Of a DNA stretch of 7,705 nucleotides, positions 3,860 to 7,705 are shown one piece after another; within the stretch, counting starts at the first letter, position 1; each line of letters starts with the position of its first letter. The DNA comes from Candidatus Peregrinibacteria bacterium. GTDB taxonomy: Bacteria > Patescibacteriota > Gracilibacteria > UBA1369 > PNNO01. A program made the position numbers and the translations under genes. The stretch covers positions 1 to 7,705 of the forward strand of contig WJKT01000008.1 in the NCBI GenBank assembly GCA_014728955.1, in the 5' to 3' direction. Below the pieces are notes generated by a model. It saw only the letters and a program-made list of their open reading frames with translations. It ran no database searches and was not told where the DNA came from.

Positions 3860-6337
3860 ATGTCCCCAATCAAAAAAATCCAAAAACGTGATGGTCGAAT
3901 TGTTGATTTTGACCAGGAAAGAATTATGCAAGCTATCTGGAAAGCTGCGCAAGCCGTAGGAGGAACCGATCCGTCTGAAGCGGAAAAGATCTCCAATCAA
4001 GTTACGGCTGTTCTTGAAGTTTTCTTTAAAAATGAAGATGAAATCCCAACCGTGGAACAAATTCAGGATTTAGTGGAAAAAATTCTTATCGAAGGCGGAC
4101 ATGCAAAAACAGCAAAAGCATATATTATTTACAGACAAAAACGTGCAGAAGAGCGAGAGCAGAAAGAAGCGATTTTGGGTGTTGGAAAAGGAGACAGTTC
4201 TCTTAACTTTTCAACCAACGCGTTAAAGGTATTGGAAAAACGATATTTGTTAAAAGACGACCAAGGGAACACTGTAGAGACACCTGAAGATATGTTACGA
4301 AGAGTTGCACGAGCAATCGCGGAAGCGGAAAAAAATTATGATGGTAATCAGCAGGAAGTTGAAGAAAAGTTTTTTACTATGATGAAAGAGCTTGAATTTA
4401 TGCCAAATTCTCCAACTCTCATGAATGCAGGGACAGAAATCGGTCAGTTGTCGGCGTGTTTTGTTTTACCGGTTGAAGATTCAATGGAGGGTATTTTCGA
4501 AAGCTTAAAAGATGCAGCCCTTATACATAAAAGTGGTGGTGGTACAGGATTTTCATTTACCCGTCTCCGACCTTCAAACGACTTGGTTCACTCAACAACG
4601 GGCGTTTCTTCGGGACCGGTATCATTTATGAAAGTGTTTGATGCGGCGACCGATGTTATTAAACAAGGAGGAAAAAGACGAGGTGCCAATATGGGCATTT
4701 TACGTATAGACCATCCGGATATTCTGGATTTCATCCAAATGAAAGCCGATATGAAAACTCTGCAAAATTTTAACATTTCAGTAGCGGTTACCGATGCGTT
4801 TATGCAGGCTCTTGAAGAAGACGGCGAATATAACCTTATCAATCCTCGCGACGGGGAAACGGTTAAGAGCATTAAAGCTCGTATGGTGTGGGACATTATC
4901 CTTTCAAATGCATGGAAAAACGGAGACCCTGGATTGATTTTTATCGACGAAGTCAATCGTCATAATATGTGTCCGCATCTTGGCGATATCGAAGCAACAA
5001 ATCCATGCGGAGAACAACCACTCCTCGCTCATGAAAGCTGTAATCTGGGATCAATTAACCTTAATAAATTTGTCAATGAAGACCGTAACGATATGAACTG
5101 GGACAAATTACGTGAAACCGTTCATCTTGCAGTCCATTTCCTCGACAATGTTATTGATGTTAATCATTACCCTATTGAGAAAATAGCAGAACGAACACGA
5201 AGTACCAGGAAAATCGGGCTCGGCGTAATGGGTTTTGCCGATGTTTTATATCAACTTGGCATTAAATATGACAGCGAAACGGGCATACAATTCGGTGAAA
5301 AAGTTATGAAGTTTATTGATTCGGAAGCACGAAAGAAATCAATGCTGCTTGCGGAAGATCGTGGTGTATTCCCTGCCTACGAAGGCTCGGTTCACGATAA
5401 AAACGGTATTAAGATGAGAAATACCTGCGTAACAACCGTCGCCCCAACCGGAACAATCGGTATGCTCGCGGAAGCATCAGGCGGTCTTGAACCAAATTTC
5501 GCCATTTCATTTATAAAAAATGTGATGGATGGCACCGAACTTGTTTACACCAACAAATACTTTGAAGAAGCGGCACATAAAGCGGGGTTCCACTCAAAAG
5601 AACTTATGCGTGAGATAGCTAAAGTTGGATCGGTACAGGATTTTGACGAAATCCCGAAAGATATTAAAAATGTATTTGTTACTGCACAAGACATCGCCCC
5701 TGAGTGGCATATCAGAATGCAGGCGGCATTTCAGAAATATGTTGATTCTTCTGTATCAAAAACAATTAACTTCCCAACAGAAGCACAAATAAGCGATATA
5801 GAGGATTCATATAAATTAGCATATAAACTTGGTTGTAAAGGCGTTACCATCTATCGAGACAAAAGCCGTGAAGGACAAGTACTCAATATTGGAACCGTAA
5901 ATAAAAAAGCAAAAGCCAAGGAACAAAAAAAAGAGCAAAAAAGTGAAAAGAAAGAAACCCCGACTGACCCTGCTCCTGCACAAACTCAACAACCAAAAGC
6001 AACGGAAACAAGGCAACACGGAAAAGTGGAAACAAGCAGCGCACAAGAAGTAGAACTTCCACTTGTTAATGATCAATCAGGCGAGCAAAATGCAGCTTCC
6101 GATTCACACATTACATCAGAATATAACAAGCATGCTGAAGAATTTACGCTACCGCCTATCCAGCCACAGAACGAATCACGTTCGGTTGGTGCGGCAAGCG
6201 TCATGACACAGCCGACATTGCTGACAAAAAAGGAAATTATGGAAGGTAAAGTATGTCCGGAATGTGGAACAAAATTACAAATAGCAGAAGGATGTATGCT
6301 TTGCCTCGGATGTGGGTTCTCGGCATGCAGCGTATAA
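3860..6337 (+). CDS. nrdJ: Adenosylcobalamin-dependent class II ribonucleotide reductase
   Basis: Reduces ribonucleotides to deoxyribonucleotides using adenosylcobalamin to make the thiyl radical, so it needs no oxygen and no NrdB subunit; acts in the cytosol. The 825-residue protein begins with an ATP-cone (about 3-95, KRDGRIVDFD onward), the nucleotide-sensing regulatory domain. The catalytic barrel follows: SPTLMNAG (184-191), redox Cys200 in SACFVLP, SGGGTGFSF (225-233), NPCGEQPLL with Asn381, thiyl Cys383 and Glu385, redox Cys523 in RNTCVTTVAPTGT, then GCKGVTIYRD (658-667). A low-complexity Lys/Glu/Gln/Pro linker (about 680-785) leads to the Cys-rich tail typical of NrdJ: CPEC (799-802), CMLCLGC (812-818), Cys823, which passes electrons to the active site. 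All key residues are present. The start is set at the ATG that begins the ATP-cone; the in-frame TTG at 3791 would add 23 unrelated residues. Upstream NrdR-like boxes suggest repression when dNTPs are ample. The repeat-protein gene follows after 22 bases. Cobalamin must be made elsewhere in the genome or taken up. Confidence 0.95.
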   Translation: MSPIKKIQKRDGRIVDFDQERIMQAIWKAAQAVGGTDPSEAEKISNQVTAVLEVFFKNEDEIPTVEQIQDLVEKILIEGGHAKTAKAYIIYRQKRAEEREQKEAILGVGKGDSSLNFSTNALKVLEKRYLLKDDQGNTVETPEDMLRRVARAIAEAEKNYDGNQQEVEEKFFTMMKELEFMPNSPTLMNAGTEIGQLSACFVLPVEDSMEGIFESLKDAALIHKSGGGTGFSFTRLRPSNDLVHSTTGVSSGPVSFMKVFDAATDVIKQGGKRRGANMGILRIDHPDILDFIQMKADMKTLQNFNISVAVTDAFMQALEEDGEYNLINPRDGETVKSIKARMVWDIILSNAWKNGDPGLIFIDEVNRHNMCPHLGDIEATNPCGEQPLLAHESCNLGSINLNKFVNEDRNDMNWDKLRETVHLAVHFLDNVIDVNHYPIEKIAERTRSTRKIGLGVMGFADVLYQLGIKYDSETGIQFGEKVMKFIDSEARKKSMLLAEDRGVFPAYEGSVHDKNGIKMRNTCVTTVAPTGTIGMLAEASGGLEPNFAISFIKNVMDGTELVYTNKYFEEAAHKAGFHSKELMREIAKVGSVQDFDEIPKDIKNVFVTAQDIAPEWHIRMQAAFQKYVDSSVSKTINFPTEAQISDIEDSYKLAYKLGCKGVTIYRDKSREGQVLNIGTVNKKAKAKEQKKEQKSEKKETPTDPAPAQTQQPKATETRQHGKVETSSAQEVELPLVNDQSGEQNAASDSHITSEYNKHAEEFTLPPIQPQNESRSVGAASVMTQPTLLTKKEIMEGKVCPECGTKLQIAEGCMLCLGCGFSACSV

Positions 6338-6359
6338 CTTCATCATTTTACCTTGAACT

Positions 6360-7705
6360 ATGTTTACAGAACAAAGATTAGTATTTTGGGCTAAACGATC
6401 ACCGGAAGGACCTTCAACAGCTGATGATGCGGCGGAAGTTGCAACCATGATTGCTGAAAACCGTGCAGAAAATACAAAAGAAGGACAAAATATTCAACAA
6501 GGACAAAACGAACTGAGAGAAAAAATCGCATCAAGTGATCTATTAACCGAAAAAGATAAAGAAAAATGGGACAAAAAACTGGAAGACATGCAGGCGGACA
6601 TGTCCGCAGAAGCCATAAACCAATTAAAACGCGAATTTGAAAACGAACAGGGTGCTATTAAAAGCATGGTTGATACATACACTAAAAAGGTAATCGACAA
6701 TAAAGAAGAAGCCTTTGCAGTTGATGCAAGCCGCGACCTTGATACGGCAAAAGAATATCTCCAATGGTTTGAAACACAATCTTACAGCGAAAAACAAGCT
6801 GCACTCAACGCTCTGAATGATGAAATTAAGGAACGAAAAACGCTCAGACAAAAATTATTAAAACGACTGGACAAAAAAGATGTCATAAAGATGCGACGAA
6901 GCGAAATGAAAGATAAATTAAAAGAATTGGAAGTTGTTGAAACAAATATAGCTCAGTACAAAAGAATGCTTCAGAAAGACGCAAAACTTTTTCATGATGT
7001 AAACTTATATATCGAAGCCTTTGAAGATTTAACACCCCAAGAGCAAGAAGACTGGATTCGACGCTATGAGTCCGAAATAGCAAAACCACGCAGGGAATTG
7101 GTAAAAACACATGAATCCCTTCCAAAACAATTTCAACACAAAGACTTCCTTTCTTTACCAAGCAGAGAAAAGAAAGCCTATCTTGAATCGGCTGAACAAA
7201 CCATCGAAAAACAATATGTGCAACAGGTGAAAAAAATCCCAAAAGAAATTTGGTCCGAACAATCAAAACGATTTGCCATTGATGATTTTATGCGTCTTGA
7301 TTCGCTGGCACAAAAGGCACAATGGCTTGATTTTCTTCCAAAAGCCATTAAAGCCGAAAAAAAGCTGGTAAAAGAATATAACAACAGAAAATTTGATGCC
7401 ATCAAAGATATGCCCGACTACAATAAAAAACAATGGGAACGAGCAAGATTTGAAGAAAAAAAAGAAATGCTTACGCACATGGAAGCAGAATTGGCACTCA
7501 TGAATACATTTAAAGAAATTTTAAGCAAAGCGTGTGACGAAAAGGTCATCAGTGAAAAAACACAAGAGCGATACATGACCATGTATACCGAAACCGATCT
7601 TGGTAAGCGTCGCATGGCAGTACGCACCATTATGCCGGCTCTTGCTCCCAGACGCGCACTTCTCAAGGATTTTGAAGCACTTGATCCGGAAACACAGAAA
7701 AAATA
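6360..7705 (+). CDS. Large charged helical repeat protein of unknown function, 3' end missing
   Basis: The frame opens with ATG at 6360, just after an in-frame TGA at 6354, and stays open for 448 codons to the window end, so the protein is longer. There is no Shine-Dalgarno sequence. I do not recognise a family. The N-terminal 130 residues are Glu/Lys/Gln/Ala-rich and probably coiled coil; no signal peptide or membrane segment is seen, so it is likely cytoplasmic. From about residue 133 a degenerate unit of about 42 residues recurs, centred on F-x-x-L-x(5,6)-K/Q-x-x-W/Y-L/I: WFETQSYSEKQ (136-146), FEDLTPQEQEDWI (221-233), FLSLPSREKKAYL (263-275), FMRLDSLAQKAQWL (310-323), FEALDPETQKK (438-448). 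The second half of each unit is helical with a pattern like EIxxxRxLLK. It sits 22 bases behind nrdJ and is probably cotranscribed, but a role in nucleotide metabolism is not shown. A scaffold or protein-binding role is only a guess. Confidence 0.75.
   Translation, partial: MFTEQRLVFWAKRSPEGPSTADDAAEVATMIAENRAENTKEGQNIQQGQNELREKIASSDLLTEKDKEKWDKKLEDMQADMSAEAINQLKREFENEQGAIKSMVDTYTKKVIDNKEEAFAVDASRDLDTAKEYLQWFETQSYSEKQAALNALNDEIKERKTLRQKLLKRLDKKDVIKMRRSEMKDKLKELEVVETNIAQYKRMLQKDAKLFHDVNLYIEAFEDLTPQEQEDWIRRYESEIAKPRRELVKTHESLPKQFQHKDFLSLPSREKKAYLESAEQTIEKQYVQQVKKIPKEIWSEQSKRFAIDDFMRLDSLAQKAQWLDFLPKAIKAEKKLVKEYNNRKFDAIKDMPDYNKKQWERARFEEKKEMLTHMEAELALMNTFKEILSKACDEKVISEKTQERYMTMYTETDLGKRRMAVRTIMPALAPRRALLKDFEALDPETQKK
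6756..7705 (+). repeat. Degenerate protein-level tandem repeats, period about 42 codons
   Basis: Conserved Phe positions are at residues 137, 221, 263, 310, 345 and 438 of the encoded protein. The intervals 84, 42, 47 and 35 are near multiples of 42, while the last is less clear. Similarity is at the amino-acid level only; no exact DNA repeat is visible, which points to an old expansion. Confidence 0.5.

Noticed and set aside
4588..4956. Reading frames antisense to nrdJ and to the repeat-protein gene
   Set aside because: These are mirror images of conserved coding sequence on the plus strand, with low-complexity Phe/Ser/Leu-rich products, typical shadows of Lys/Glu-rich genes.
1..7705. UGA recoding to glycine, as in Gracilibacteria
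   Set aside because: None of the six genes contains an in-frame TGA, and glycine is encoded by ordinary GGN codons. A recoded genome should show TGA within these roughly 2,300 codons. The lack of TGA among the five stops is too few to mean anything.
1..7705. CRISPR arrays, insertion sequences, tRNA genes, attachment sites
   Set aside because: No regularly spaced exact repeats, transposase motifs, terminal inverted repeats or cloverleaf-like sequences were seen on either strand.

Overview
The window looks like a chromosomal segment of a bacterium of the Candidate Phyla Radiation (Patescibacteria), possibly the Peregrinibacteria/Gracilibacteria side. This is inferred from the mix of genes: a compact GH1 glycosidase of a type common there, a membrane-protein family I associate with such genomes, an FRDEE-type DJ-1/PfpI protein, a stand-alone class II ribonucleotide reductase, and a large charged repeat protein I cannot place. 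No rRNA or tRNA is present to prove it. Reading frames are intact under the standard bacterial code. The stop codons seen are TAA (four) and TAG (one), and there is no in-frame TGA, so UGA recoding is unlikely. Base composition is AT-rich. Shine-Dalgarno sequences are missing before most starts.

Layout: (1) 3-995, plus strand: 3' part of a VanY-like zinc D,D-carboxypeptidase/peptidase (M15), cut off by the window edge. Its stop overlaps the stop of the convergent next gene. (2) 992-2880, minus strand: a two-gene operon, first a GH1 beta-glycosidase (1564-2880), then a five-helix membrane protein of unknown function (992-1552). (3) 2881-3001: a short divergent control region with overlapping promoters and a 6-4-6 perfect inverted repeat. 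(4) 3002-3514, plus strand: a DJ-1/PfpI family protein. (5) 3515-3859: a 345-base non-coding region holding what look like NrdR-box operators, a good sigma70-type promoter and a leader of about 120 nt. (6) 3860-6337: nrdJ, the adenosylcobalamin-dependent class II ribonucleotide reductase. (7) 6360-7705: start of a large, charged, helical protein with degenerate repeats of about 42 residues, 22 bases behind nrdJ and cut off by the window end.

The genes are mostly unrelated housekeeping and envelope functions: peptidoglycan trimming, glycoside hydrolysis, carbonyl/oxidative-stress type protein, and deoxynucleotide supply. The clearest regulatory story is predicted NrdR control of nrdJ. The least explained elements are the repeat protein behind nrdJ and the membrane protein paired with the glycosidase. 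I see no mobile element, CRISPR array or defence system.
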